From: Clostridium sp. MB40-C1
GTDB taxonomy: Bacteria > Bacillota > Clostridia > Clostridiales > Clostridiaceae
Assembly (NCBI RefSeq): GCF_030913655.1
Contig: NZ_CP133189.1
Coordinates: forward strand, 3,462,001-3,526,000
Reading direction: 5' to 3'
DNA length: 64,000 nucleotides
The first letter of the stretch is position 1. Each line of letters begins with the position of its first letter. Shown here in pieces: positions 37,821 to 47,271 of this stretch. Position numbers and translations under genes: made by a program. The notes beneath the pieces were generated by a model. That model ran no database searches, was not told the origin of the DNA, and worked only from the letters and a program-made list of their open reading frames with translations.

Positions 37821-38351
37821 TTATTGGACTATAAAAAACACGTGATTACCAATTTTTTTTACATTTGATTTATTTATATTTTTCATCCACTTGGATGTAG
37901 CTATCTTTGGATTGTAAAAGTAAATTGCATTATTTGTTGGATCATTGCCCTTTAGAGCTTCTTTTACAGCACGGTAACAATTTTCATCAGGAGTTACAGT
38001 TATATTTCCATTTCTAACACAAGAAAAAGCTGATTTTTGTTTTACAACCCCTTCAACATTATTAGGGAACCTACCATCACGAAGTCTATTTAGTATTACA
38101 GAGGCTACTGCAATCTTACCTTCATAAGGCTCTGCGCAACTTTCTGCATATACAACTTGAGCCATTAAATGTATATCTGAATTAGTTAAGTAAAAGTTTT
38201 GTCCGTTAGTGTTAAAAACAGTTACTATTTGTGCTTCCTCCTTATATAAATTCTTTGTGTCTGTATCTCTTAGAACTTGAGCGTTGGCATAATTAAATAA
38301 AGATAGAACTAAAATAATTAACATAATTATGCTAACAAATGTTTTTTTCAT
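37821..38351 (-). CDS. Cell-wall hydrolase, SleB/CwlJ family
   Basis: 176 residues. A signal peptide (KKTFVSIIMLIILVLSLFNYANA) suggests export. The Hydrolase_2 domain shows LMAQVVYAESCAEPYEGKIAVASVILNRL with the catalytic Glu (AES), then CYRAVKEALKG and YFYNPKIATSKWM. SleB/CwlJ enzymes degrade spore cortex during germination; non-spore paralogues exist, so the process is inferred. On the minus strand, with AGGAGAGG upstream of the ATG. Confidence 0.85.
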   Translation of the reverse strand: MKKTFVSIIMLIILVLSLFNYANAQVLRDTDTKNLYKEEAQIVTVFNTNGQNFYLTNSDIHLMAQVVYAESCAEPYEGKIAVASVILNRLRDGRFPNNVEGVVKQKSAFSCVRNGNITVTPDENCYRAVKEALKGNDPTNNAIYFYNPKIATSKWMKNINKSNVKKIGNHVFFIVQ

Positions 38352-38470
38352 TTACTATATCCTCTCCTTATAAAATTTAATCAGTGAGAATAAGTAGGCT
38401 ATTCATATTGTTCCCCGTTTAAAAAAAATAATTCAAATATATTAAAAATTTCATAAAATAAATAAAAAAG

Positions 38471-39490
38471 TTATTGTGACAAGGATTTATTCTTTAAATT
38501 GTTATATTCTTTTGTAAATTTAGCATAGTCATCGGTAAATATATAAAATTTATTATTTGAACTTTCATATAGGTTAGTTAAAGACTTATTTTTTTGCTCT
38601 GGTAAAGGAGTCAACATTTCTGTTTTTACTGCATATTTTAGGTCTTCTATGTATGAACTGTAATCATCTAAAACCTTTGTGAAATAATTATATAGCATTA
38701 TAGAATCTTGTGGAACGGTTATATTTGAAGCTTTACTTTTGATTTTATCAATAGAATATTTAGTAGTCGTTATTTTATTTATCAGTTCATTATATAAACT
38801 ACTGTCTTGTTGAGCTTTGTTAATTTCTTCAGAAAAATTTTTATTTATAGAGTTAAAATTATCTACAAGAGTTGTAAGAGAATTTAAAAATTCCTTATTT
38901 TGACTATGTGCTATTTCATTATCAGTATTTTGGCGTATCTGCTTTTCAATAAAGAATATAGTATTATTTATAAAATCTAGACATTCTTTAGGGAGTGCTA
39001 TTTTTAATCGCTTTATAGAAACTAAAGAGTATTCATTCATACAATTATCTTTAAATTTGTTAATTAAATTTAGATTATTTTTTAAGGTTTTGCTTTTTGG
39101 ATTTTTACAAACTAAATAAATCTGTTCATAAAGAGATATATTATCTTTTAATCCTTTAAGAAGATTTTCATGGTCAGATTTATATTTATCCATAACCACA
39201 AACCCTTTTGATTTTTGCTCTGATGTTTTTAATGAAGATATCAAAGAAGGAAGCTCATTTAATATTTTTTCATTGTCTATAGTTTGACCTTTAATGAACT
39301 TTGGAGTTGATTCGTTTAGACTATTTATAGTATTTATCTCTGAATGAATATTTTTTTCATAAGTAGATAAAGATTTTTTAGTGAAAAAGTAGTATGTTCC
39401 ATAGAAAGCAACTAATCCTAATAATATAAAGACTAGAACAAAAATTAAGGTTTTTTGAGTTTTTTTATCTTGCAAGTTCAAATGACTCAC
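38471..39490 (-). CDS. Membrane-anchored coiled-coil protein, unknown
   Basis: 339 residues, not recognised. One transmembrane helix at about 14-33 (LIFVLVFILLGLVAFYGTYYFF) is followed by about 300 residues of Lys/Asn/Glu-rich helical sequence, probably outside the cell. No enzymatic motif is seen. GGAGTGAG lies before the ATG. Could be an envelope spacer or a sensor-like protein without output domain. Confidence 0.6.
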   Translation of the reverse strand: MSHLNLQDKKTQKTLIFVLVFILLGLVAFYGTYYFFTKKSLSTYEKNIHSEINTINSLNESTPKFIKGQTIDNEKILNELPSLISSLKTSEQKSKGFVVMDKYKSDHENLLKGLKDNISLYEQIYLVCKNPKSKTLKNNLNLINKFKDNCMNEYSLVSIKRLKIALPKECLDFINNTIFFIEKQIRQNTDNEIAHSQNKEFLNSLTTLVDNFNSINKNFSEEINKAQQDSSLYNELINKITTTKYSIDKIKSKASNITVPQDSIMLYNYFTKVLDDYSSYIEDLKYAVKTEMLTPLPEQKNKSLTNLYESSNNKFYIFTDDYAKFTKEYNNLKNKSLSQ

Positions 39491-40205
39491 TCCTTTGCAA
39501 TAATATATTTATAGATTTGACCATATTTCAAAAAATTGTGTATTCCCTGATTATATCTGATGTCTAACAATTCTAATACGCCAATCTTCTTTAAAGTAGG
39601 AGTATTAGAATTGTTACACTCTGGATAACAGTTTCTCTTAAAGGATAACGACTTCTAAAGAGTAAAAACTCCTAATATTTCTGTTAATACATTTCAGATG
39701 GAGTAAAATTTCAGCGAAATCAAGAAAACTGTTTATATTTTAATATTAACATATAAAGGATATTATTCTAGTATATCATAAATTTTTTTTTATTTAATAT
39801 TTATATTAAATGATTAGTAAATAAAAAATTATGTCTTAATAAATTTTTGAATTTACATAATATTAAGCGGTGAATTATTATTATGATATAAACAATTAAT
39901 ATATATTATTAAGTTATTTAGTTATATTTTAGAACAATATTATTCTAAAATATAACTAAATAAAAGAAATTTTATACTTGAATATTAGACTTTATTTAAC
40001 TAGTTAATAAAAATTCTAAAATTTTATGAATTTGTTTACTTTTTGCTATGAATAAGAAAACTATAGTGTATAATTATAGTTAGGTATTGGGCAATTATCT
40101 AAAGACAAATTTTGAAATAGAGAACAATGAAATTTACCTAAAATCACATGTATTTTAGTAATTATGTAATTTATTATTTAGATATTATTATGAGGGGTGA
40201 AATAA
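39491..40205. other. 715-bp gap with two long inverted repeats
   Basis: No gene found. It contains a 15-bp perfect inverted repeat with 22-nt loop (TAACAATTCTAATAC at 39565-39579, complement at 39602-39616) and a 21-bp perfect stem with 8-nt loop (39914-39934 with 39943-39963). The second is not next to any gene end. TATAAT at 40069-40074 may belong to a cdaA promoter but has no clear -35. Confidence 0.6.
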
Positions 40206-41051
40206 GTGGATGTAATAAACATGATTATAAGTACTGTACAAAATATTAGTATAACTTCTATATTAGACATTATTGTAGTTTCATATATTTTTTATAAAAT
40301 ATATATGTTAATGAATGAAACAAGAGCTGAACAATTGTTAAAAGGAATTCTTTTAATTATATTACTTATTCCAATAAGCAGTTTATTACATTTAACCACA
40401 TTGAATTGGATACTAAATAAAACATTAACAATAGGGGTTCTTTCATTTGTTATAATTTTTCAACCAGAAATAAGAAAAGCACTTGAGCATATTGGAAGAA
40501 GTGCTTTTACAGATAAACATATATTTGAAGATGAAGAAAAAGCTGATAAGATAATAACTGAGATTGTAAATGCAGTAGAAAATCTATCTAAAAGTAGAAC
40601 AGGTGCTCTTATTGTAATTGAGCAAGCGACAGGACTTGGAGATGTAATTGCAACAGGAAATTATTTGGATGCAGCTATTTCAGCGGCATTGTTAGAAAAT
40701 ATATTTGTTGTTAATACACCCCTTCATGATGGTGCTACAATTATTAGAAATGATAGAATTGCAGCTGCAGGATGTTTTTTACCATTAACAAATAATAATG
40801 ATATAAATAAACAACTTGGAACAAGGCATAGAGCTTCCATTGGGATATCTGAAATATCGGATGCTTTAACTATAGTAGTATCTGAGGAAACAGGAATAAT
40901 TTCTCTATCTGTAAGTGGTAATCTGACTAGATATTATACTAGAGATAAGTTAAAAGATGTATTAATTAAGATTATTGAATCTAGAAATAGCAAAAAAGAG
41001 ACATATAAGGAGAAGGTGAAGTCATGGTTAAGAAGAGCAGACAACAATTAA
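40206..41051 (+). CDS. cdaA: Diadenylate cyclase CdaA
   Basis: Makes c-di-AMP from two ATP at the membrane. The 281-residue protein starts at GTG after GAGGGGTG. Three N-terminal hydrophobic segments (about 15-32, 45-62, 65-85) precede the DAC domain with DGATIIRNDRIAAAG and GTRHRASIG (the DGA and RHR motifs). It overlaps cdaR by 28 bases. c-di-AMP controls potassium and osmolyte balance and cell-wall homeostasis. Confidence 0.97.
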   Translation: MDVINMIISTVQNISITSILDIIVVSYIFYKIYMLMNETRAEQLLKGILLIILLIPISSLLHLTTLNWILNKTLTIGVLSFVIIFQPEIRKALEHIGRSAFTDKHIFEDEEKADKIITEIVNAVENLSKSRTGALIVIEQATGLGDVIATGNYLDAAISAALLENIFVVNTPLHDGATIIRNDRIAAAGCFLPLTNNNDINKQLGTRHRASIGISEISDALTIVVSEETGIISLSVSGNLTRYYTRDKLKDVLIKIIESRNSKKETYKEKVKSWLRRADNN

Positions 41052-42328
41052 TAATAAAGATATGCTGTTTTATAGCTGCTTTTGTTTTGTGGCTTTACAC
41101 ATCTAATGACGAAGCTACAAGTAAAACATATAAAATTCCTAATATAGCAGTTGAAATAGTCAATGAAGATGTACTAACTCAATCGGGTCTCATAATATCT
41201 CCTAATCAAAATTTCACTACTTCTTTAAAGGTAACAGGAATACCTTCGGAACTTTATTCTTTAAAAGCTGATGAGTTTAAAATCACTGCAGATGTTGGAG
41301 CTTATGCTTTGAAAAAAGGGAGCAATAGAATTCCTATTAATATTGTAAAAAGGCCTAATAAAAACATAAATATAATAAATGATGGATCTATGTGGATGAC
41401 TATACAGGTAGATGATTATGTTGAAAAGTCTTTTCAGGTAAAATCTAGATTTAGTGGAGATTCTAAAAATGGATTTTATAAAGAACCTCCTATTATAACT
41501 CCTGACAATGTGGTTGTTAGTGGAGCCAAGCAATACGTGGATAAAGTTGATGGGGTTTTTGCAGAAATTAAGATAAACAATTCAGACAAAAATGTTAATA
41601 TGTTAGCACCATTAAAAGCATTAGATAAAACGGGAAGGGAAATATCAGAGGTTCAAATAGCGCCTAAATTTGTAGATGTTGTTGTTCCTATTCAAAAAAC
41701 AAAACAAGTAGGGTTAAACATAAAGACAAAAGGTAAGTTAAAATCTGGTTTAACTCTAAAGGCTATTAAGCCTAAATATGATAAAGTTATAATTACTGGT
41801 AACCCAAAAGATTTGGTTGGAATAGAAAAAATTGATACTGAGCCAATAGACTTAAATTATATAACCCCAGATAAGTCTTATGTTAAATTAAACTTAATTA
41901 TTCCATCCGGAATAAAGCTTGTAAAAGAAGAGCAGTATATTAATGCTCAAGTTGTTTTAGATACAACTACTGAAAAGAATATAGGACTTAAGATAGAGGT
42001 TAAAAATGTAAAAAAAGGATTTGTTGCAAAGTTAGATAATTATAATTTATCTTTAAAAATTTCGGGAACAAAAACTTTAGTAGATAGTATAAAGACTAGT
42101 GATATACAGTGTTCTGTTAATCTAGAGTCCCTTGAAGAAGGAGAGTATACAATTCCTGTAAATATAAAACTGCCATCAGGAGTCAATAAAATATCTCAGA
42201 GTATTGAATTTGCAAAAGTTGTAATCTCTAAAGAAGCTACAACATCAAAGCCAGAGGAGGGAAACAGTAATTCTAATACTAATCCAAATGGAGAAGGTAC
42301 AACAAATACAAAACCTACTAGTAACTAA
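41024..42328 (+). CDS. cdaR: CdaR (YbbR-domain regulator of CdaA)
   Basis: 434 residues: one N-terminal transmembrane helix (KICCFIAAFVLWLYTS) and four YbbR repeats outside the membrane (each with the V.V.G......... pattern, for example DNVVVSGAKQYVDKVDGV), ending with a Ser/Asn/Thr-rich tail. CdaR modulates CdaA activity in other Firmicutes. Start inside cdaA with AAGGAGAAGG upstream. A hairpin element follows. Confidence 0.93.
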   Translation: MVKKSRQQLIIKICCFIAAFVLWLYTSNDEATSKTYKIPNIAVEIVNEDVLTQSGLIISPNQNFTTSLKVTGIPSELYSLKADEFKITADVGAYALKKGSNRIPINIVKRPNKNINIINDGSMWMTIQVDDYVEKSFQVKSRFSGDSKNGFYKEPPIITPDNVVVSGAKQYVDKVDGVFAEIKINNSDKNVNMLAPLKALDKTGREISEVQIAPKFVDVVVPIQKTKQVGLNIKTKGKLKSGLTLKAIKPKYDKVIITGNPKDLVGIEKIDTEPIDLNYITPDKSYVKLNLIIPSGIKLVKEEQYINAQVVLDTTTEKNIGLKIEVKNVKKGFVAKLDNYNLSLKISGTKTLVDSIKTSDIQCSVNLESLEEGEYTIPVNIKLPSGVNKISQSIEFAKVVISKEATTSKPEEGNSNSNTNPNGEGTTNTKPTSN

Positions 42329-42330
42329 AT

Positions 42331-42402
42331 TAGGCTGTGTTTTAGTAAATTGTTGATTTCATATAATTTCAAAAACAATATTCTTTTAAAACAGAGCCTT
42401 AA
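42331..42402. repeat. Imperfect inverted-repeat element after cdaR
   Basis: TTAGGCTGTGTTTTA at the left end and the complement of TAAGGCTCTGTTTTAA at the right end enclose about 40 nt, with further inner complementarity (TTGTT/AACAA). It may be a small non-autonomous transposon remnant (MITE-like) acting as the cdaR terminator. Confidence 0.45.
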
Positions 42403-42443
42403 ATTAAAAAAGAATGTAAAATTAGATACCTTGGAGGCTGTAA

Positions 42444-44045
42444 ATGACAATAAGAATAAATAATTTAACATTAGATATAGATGAGGACATTGAACTATTA
42501 AAAAAGAAAGTATGCAAAAAGTTAAGAATTAAGGATAAGGACATAAATGATTTTAAAATTTTAAGAGAATCTATTGATGCAAGGAAAAGAAATTCTATAA
42601 AATTCAACTATAGTATAGAGGTAGAGTGCGAAAATGAATCAAGAATAGTGGCTTTAGCTAGAGATAAAGATATAAAAATTGAAGAAGTTAAATATGATTC
42701 AGAATTTCAGTTTGGAGATAAAAAATTAAGTAATAGACCAGTTGTAGTAGGAATGGGTCCAGCAGGTATGTTTGCAGCATTACTTTTAGCGGAAAAAGGA
42801 TATAGGCCTATAGTAATTGAGCGAGGAGAAAAGGTAGAGGAAAGAACAAGAACAGTACAAGGTTTTTGGAATGGAGACAAATTAAATTTAAATTCAAATG
42901 TACAATTTGGTGAAGGTGGAGCAGGCACTTTTTCTGATGGTAAATTAACTACTAGAATAAAGGATTCTAGGTGTGATTTTGTCTTAGATAAATTTGTAGA
43001 ATCTGGTGCACCAGAAGAAATTAAATATAAAGGTAAGCCACATATAGGAACGGATATATTGAAAACTGTTGTTAAGAATATAAGAGAAAAAATTATAAGC
43101 TTAGGTGGAGAAGTTAGATTTAATAGTAAACTTGAAGATTTAAAATATAACGATAATAATAAATTGTATGCAATCGTGGTGAATGAGGAAGAGATTCCTT
43201 GTGATGTTTTAATTCTTGCATTAGGACATAGTTCTAGAGATACGTATGAAATGTTACATAAAAGAAGGATTTTTATGTCACCTAAACCTTTTGCTATTGG
43301 GGTAAGAATTGAGCATTCACAAGAATTAATAAACAAAACTCAATATGGCAAATTTGCAAACCACAAAAGGCTTAAAGCTGCAGATTATAAATTAACATAT
43401 ACAAGTAAAAACACAAATAGAGGCGTTTATAGCTTTTGTATGTGTCCGGGAGGAGAAGTTGTTGCAGCATCTTCAGAAGAAGGTAGACTTGTAACTAATG
43501 GTATGAGTTCTTATAAAAGAGACAAGGAAAATGCCAATTCAGCTATTGTAGTTACTGTTGGAGAAAATGACTTTGTAGGAGATACTCCTCTTAAGGGAAT
43601 GGAATTTCAGAGAAAATATGAAAGATTAGCTTTTGAAGTAGGTGGAAAAAATTATAATGCACCTATTCAGCTAGTTGGTGATTTTTTAGAAGATAGAGTA
43701 AGTAAAAAGTTAGGAAGTATAAAACCCACATATAAACCAGGGTATACTTTTGCTAATTTAAAAGATTGTTTACCTAATGAAGTTGTAGAGACTTTAAAGG
43801 AAGGACTAGTAGCTTTTGATAAAAAGATAAAAGGATTTGCTGATAAGGATTCTATTTTAACTGGTATAGAAACAAGAACATCTGCACCAGTAAAAATAGA
43901 GAGAAATGAGAAATTACAAAGTATTTCTGTAGAGGGATTATATCCAGCGGGAGAAGGTGCAGGCTATGCAGGTGGAATTATGTCTGCAGCTGTTGATGGA
44001 TTAAAGTGTGCTGAAAGCATAATGAAGGAATATACACAATTATAA
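42444..44045 (+). CDS. FAD-dependent dehydrogenase-like protein
   Basis: 533 residues. An N-terminal domain of about 85 residues precedes an FAD-binding fold: VVVGMGPAGMFAALLLAEKGYRPIVIERG, then NVQFGEGGAGTFSDGKLTTR and the C-terminal GIETRTSAPVKI and GAGYAGGIMSAAVDG. This is the uncharacterised COG2509-type family often found near cdaA and glmM in clostridia. Substrate unknown. It has a ribosome site CTTGGAGG before ATG. Confidence 0.85.
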   Translation: MTIRINNLTLDIDEDIELLKKKVCKKLRIKDKDINDFKILRESIDARKRNSIKFNYSIEVECENESRIVALARDKDIKIEEVKYDSEFQFGDKKLSNRPVVVGMGPAGMFAALLLAEKGYRPIVIERGEKVEERTRTVQGFWNGDKLNLNSNVQFGEGGAGTFSDGKLTTRIKDSRCDFVLDKFVESGAPEEIKYKGKPHIGTDILKTVVKNIREKIISLGGEVRFNSKLEDLKYNDNNKLYAIVVNEEEIPCDVLILALGHSSRDTYEMLHKRRIFMSPKPFAIGVRIEHSQELINKTQYGKFANHKRLKAADYKLTYTSKNTNRGVYSFCMCPGGEVVAASSEEGRLVTNGMSSYKRDKENANSAIVVTVGENDFVGDTPLKGMEFQRKYERLAFEVGGKNYNAPIQLVGDFLEDRVSKKLGSIKPTYKPGYTFANLKDCLPNEVVETLKEGLVAFDKKIKGFADKDSILTGIETRTSAPVKIERNEKLQSISVEGLYPAGEGAGYAGGIMSAAVDGLKCAESIMKEYTQL

Positions 44046-44104
44046 TAATCGCCTATATTAAGAACATTCGCATCTTTGACTTGTTATTTATTTTCATATG
44101 CTTT

Positions 44105-44211
44105 AAAGGGGATTGTCTCAAAATAAATTTTAGACATAGTATATTGGTATTTTAATATAAAAATAATCAATATACAGTACTATTTTTTATAATCTGAGAC
44201 AGTCTCTTTTT
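44105..44211. repeat. MITE-like element with GTCTCA ends
   Basis: 107 bp. AAAGGGGATTGTCTCA on the left and TGAGACAGTCTCTTTTT on the right form imperfect terminal repeats of 16 bp (three mismatches); inner arms around TATATTG/CAATATA are also complementary. The ends resemble IS1182-type termini (from memory). It may also terminate the FAD gene. No target duplication was established. Confidence 0.5.
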
Positions 44212-44404
44212 ATATTTATTTTTACTTAGAAATTAGGTGTCGGATGGTTAGCATGATTTTTACATAATAAATAGTAAACGTTTAAATAAAACGGAAATTT
44301 ATTTTATAATAGGAATATATTAATAAGTATAATATGTTATAATTAAAAATAGTTATATTATAATTCATATTTTATTAATAATTATTATTTGGAGGAAAGT
44401 AGAT

Positions 44405-45583
44405 ATGAAAAAAAAGCATGATATGAATCTCATAATAAAAATGCTTATAGGTATTGCAATTGGTGTAATCATTGGATTTGTTGCTAATGAAAAATTTATG
44501 CAATTCGTACTTACTATCAAAGAAATTTTAGGTTCTATAATATTTTTCACTGTACCCTTGGTTATATTTGGATTTATAACTCCTGCTATAACAAGCTTGA
44601 AAGATAATGCTAGTAAAATGTTAGGTGCTATGCTAGGTATGAGTTATTTATCTGCTGTATGTGCAGCAACTATGTCAGCGATTGCAGGGTATATTATAAT
44701 ACCTCATCTCAATATTGCTAGCCAAGTTGCTCAACTACAAAAATTGCCAAAAACGGTTTTTAAGTTACAAATAGACCCTATTATGCCTGTTATGACAGCG
44801 TTAGTGTTAGCTATATTTACAGGTATATCAGTAATATGGACAAAGGCTGAAATGGTAGACAAAATTTTAGGTGAAATACAAGAGATGGTGATGGCTATAA
44901 TTACTAGAATAGTAGTACCTATTTTGCCTATTTTTATTGCTACTACATTCAGTGAATTATCATATACAGGAAGTTTAACAAAACAGCTTCCAGTATTTTT
45001 AGAAGTAATAATCATAGTTCTTATAGGACATTTTATATGGCTTACAGTTCTATACTTAATAGCGGGAGCAATTTCTAAACAGAATCCATGGGAGGTAGTA
45101 AAGCACTACTTACCTGCATACTTAACAGCAGTTGGTACAATGTCTAGTGCGGCTACATTACCAGTATCATTAAAATGTGCACATAAATCAAAAGCTTTAG
45201 TACCAGAAGTTGTTGATTTTGCTATTCCTTTAGGAGCTACTACACACCTATGCGGATCGGTTTTAACAGAAATGTTCTTCTGTTTGACAATATCAAAGAT
45301 ATTGTATGGTTCATTACCACATGTAGGGACAGTGGTTTTATTTATAGTTCTATTTGGTATATTTGCGGTAGGTGCACCAGGGGTTCCAGGTGGAACTGTT
45401 ATGGCATCTCTTGCAATTGTAACAGGTGTGCTAGGATTTGAAGCATCAGGAGTAGGATTATTAATTGCAATATTTGCTCTTCAGGATAGTTTTGGTACAG
45501 CTTGTAATATTACTGGAGATGGTGCCTTGGCTCTTGCACTTAGAGGAATGTTTTATGATAAAGATGGAAATTTGAAAAAATAG
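44405..45583 (+). CDS. Dicarboxylate/amino acid:cation symporter
   Basis: 392 residues, DAACS (glutamate/aspartate/C4-dicarboxylate) family. About eight hydrophobic segments, two re-entrant motifs: SSAATLPVS (serine-rich hairpin 1), and FAIPLGATTHLCGSVLTEMFFC in transmembrane segment 7; C-terminal ITGDGALALALRG replaces the common N-x-D-substrate motif. The substrate is not decidable from sequence. TTTGGAGGA precedes the ATG. A TAAACGTTTA palindrome lies upstream at 44275-44284. Confidence 0.9.
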   Translation: MKKKHDMNLIIKMLIGIAIGVIIGFVANEKFMQFVLTIKEILGSIIFFTVPLVIFGFITPAITSLKDNASKMLGAMLGMSYLSAVCAATMSAIAGYIIIPHLNIASQVAQLQKLPKTVFKLQIDPIMPVMTALVLAIFTGISVIWTKAEMVDKILGEIQEMVMAIITRIVVPILPIFIATTFSELSYTGSLTKQLPVFLEVIIIVLIGHFIWLTVLYLIAGAISKQNPWEVVKHYLPAYLTAVGTMSSAATLPVSLKCAHKSKALVPEVVDFAIPLGATTHLCGSVLTEMFFCLTISKILYGSLPHVGTVVLFIVLFGIFAVGAPGVPGGTVMASLAIVTGVLGFEASGVGLLIAIFALQDSFGTACNITGDGALALALRGMFYDKDGNLKK

Positions 45584-45677
45584 ATATATAAGAGGTTTTA
45601 GATAAAAACATGAAAAGTAGTATTTATTTAAAACATAGATAAAAAATAATATAAAATCACCATAATAGTGATCATAT

Positions 45678-45702
45678 CCCTATGCAAATGCATAGGGTTT
45701 TT
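45678..45702 (+). terminator. Terminator after the symporter gene
   Basis: CCCTATGC-AAAT-GCATAGGG (45678-45697) followed by a T-run; about 95 bases after the stop codon. Confidence 0.85.
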
Positions 45703-45793
45703 ACTATATTAAAAAAGTATTAAAAAGATTTGTAAATTTGGCATCTTTGAAAATTAATATATTTAATGTGATTATGATATATATTAATATAAA

Positions 45794-45844
45794 ATATTAA
45801 AAAAATTAATTTTTATAAAAATAATATTAAAAAAATTAATTTTT
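45794..45844. repeat. Two 21-bp direct repeats before the MFS gene
   Basis: Two perfect copies (45794-45814, 45824-45844), 30 bp apart, each containing AAAAATTAATTTTT, itself a palindrome. The region is so AT-rich that chance is possible. It lies about 80 bp upstream of the MFS start, so it could be an operator pair. Confidence 0.5.
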
Positions 45845-45922
45845 CTATTGAAAAATATTATAATAATATATATAATTTAAGTAATAAAAATAAATGGAAA
45901 AAATTAATTGGGAGTGAATATA

Positions 45923-47242
45923 GTGGAATATGAAAAGAAAAAGAATTGCAAAGTGAATTCACAAGTGAATTCACAAAAAAATTATAAATTATTAAAAAAT
46001 ATGTTTTTGTTATTATTCGGAAGATTAATATCTTTATTTGGAAGTCAAATATATACCTTTGCAATAGGATTATATGTATTAAAGACTACAGGTTCTGGAA
46101 TGGCTTTTTCTGGAACATTAATTTTTGCAACTATACCTAGAGTCATATTTGGTCCAATAGCTGGTGTTATATCAGACAGGCTAGATAGAAAGAAAATGGT
46201 TGTAGGTATGGATATATTAAGTGGATTAGTTGTTTTAGCACTTGTAATTGTTTCAAGTATTAATGGTTTTAAGTTATCGTACATTTATGCTGCTAATTTA
46301 TTTTTAAATACCTTTAATACATTTTTTGATATACCTTTTATTGCATCTATACCTAATATTGTAGATGATAAAAGTTTAATGAAGACAAATTCTTTTAATC
46401 AATCAATAACTTCCATAGCTCAAATAGGAGGGCCTTTTGTGGGAGGAATTGTATTTGCCTTTGTAAATATGAAAATATTTCTAATCATAAATGCGGTTTC
46501 TTTTATATTATCAGGTATTTCAGAAATGTTTATAGATTTTAATTATAATAAAGTTTCTAAACCTGAGAATCAGGAAAAAAATGAGATTAAGAATAAAAAT
46601 ATATTGGAAATTCTTTGGAGTGATTTTAGAGAGGGATTCTTATTTTTAAGAAGTCAAAATGCTTTATTTATGTTATGCATATTTTCAGTGTTTTTAAACT
46701 TTTTTGTGTGCTTTGGAATTACAGTACCATATCCATATATAATTAATAATGTAATTAAACTATCTTCAAAACAATTTGGGATTTTAGAGGGAATATTTCC
46801 TTTAGGTATGTTAGTAGGGGCTCTTATAATGGGATATTTGCCAGAAAAACAAAAAAAATATAAATCATTAATTTTAGGAATCGTGACTATGGATATATTG
46901 ATAATTATGATAGGTATTCCTATAATTCCTAGGTTTATGATTTTAAATAAAACTAACTATTTTATTTATTTTATAATAATCTTGTTCATATCTGGAATAT
47001 CGAATGTTTATATTAATCTACCAATAGGAGTTATTATACAAAGAGAAGTACCAGATAATTTAAGAGGAAGGGTATTTGGTATGCTTGAGACAATATGTAT
47101 GGCTATAATTCCTTTAGGAATGATATTGTCAGGTATTATAATAGATAAAGTGGATGTTTGGATATTACCTGTTATATCAGGGATAATTCTATTATTAGTA
47201 ACATTTATAATGACATTAAATAGTGATATTAGAAAAATATAA
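45923..47242 (+). CDS. MFS efflux transporter
   Basis: 439 residues with about 12 transmembrane segments. The MFS loop motif DRLDRKKM follows segment 2. It resembles macrolide (Mef) or siderophore exporters by the layout RLISLFGSQIYTFAIGLYVL and GVISDRLDRKKMVVGMD. Start is GTG 45923: GGAG at 45911-45914 fits; the in-frame TTG at 45908 overlaps it. The N-terminal KVNSQVNSQK is a short peptide repeat from an AAGTGAATTC duplication. Substrate unknown. Confidence 0.85.
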   Translation: MEYEKKKNCKVNSQVNSQKNYKLLKNMFLLLFGRLISLFGSQIYTFAIGLYVLKTTGSGMAFSGTLIFATIPRVIFGPIAGVISDRLDRKKMVVGMDILSGLVVLALVIVSSINGFKLSYIYAANLFLNTFNTFFDIPFIASIPNIVDDKSLMKTNSFNQSITSIAQIGGPFVGGIVFAFVNMKIFLIINAVSFILSGISEMFIDFNYNKVSKPENQEKNEIKNKNILEILWSDFREGFLFLRSQNALFMLCIFSVFLNFFVCFGITVPYPYIINNVIKLSSKQFGILEGIFPLGMLVGALIMGYLPEKQKKYKSLILGIVTMDILIIMIGIPIIPRFMILNKTNYFIYFIIILFISGISNVYINLPIGVIIQREVPDNLRGRVFGMLETICMAIIPLGMILSGIIIDKVDVWILPVISGIILLLVTFIMTLNSDIRKI

Positions 47243-47271
47243 TTTTACAATATACAAAAGGTGGTGAGATA

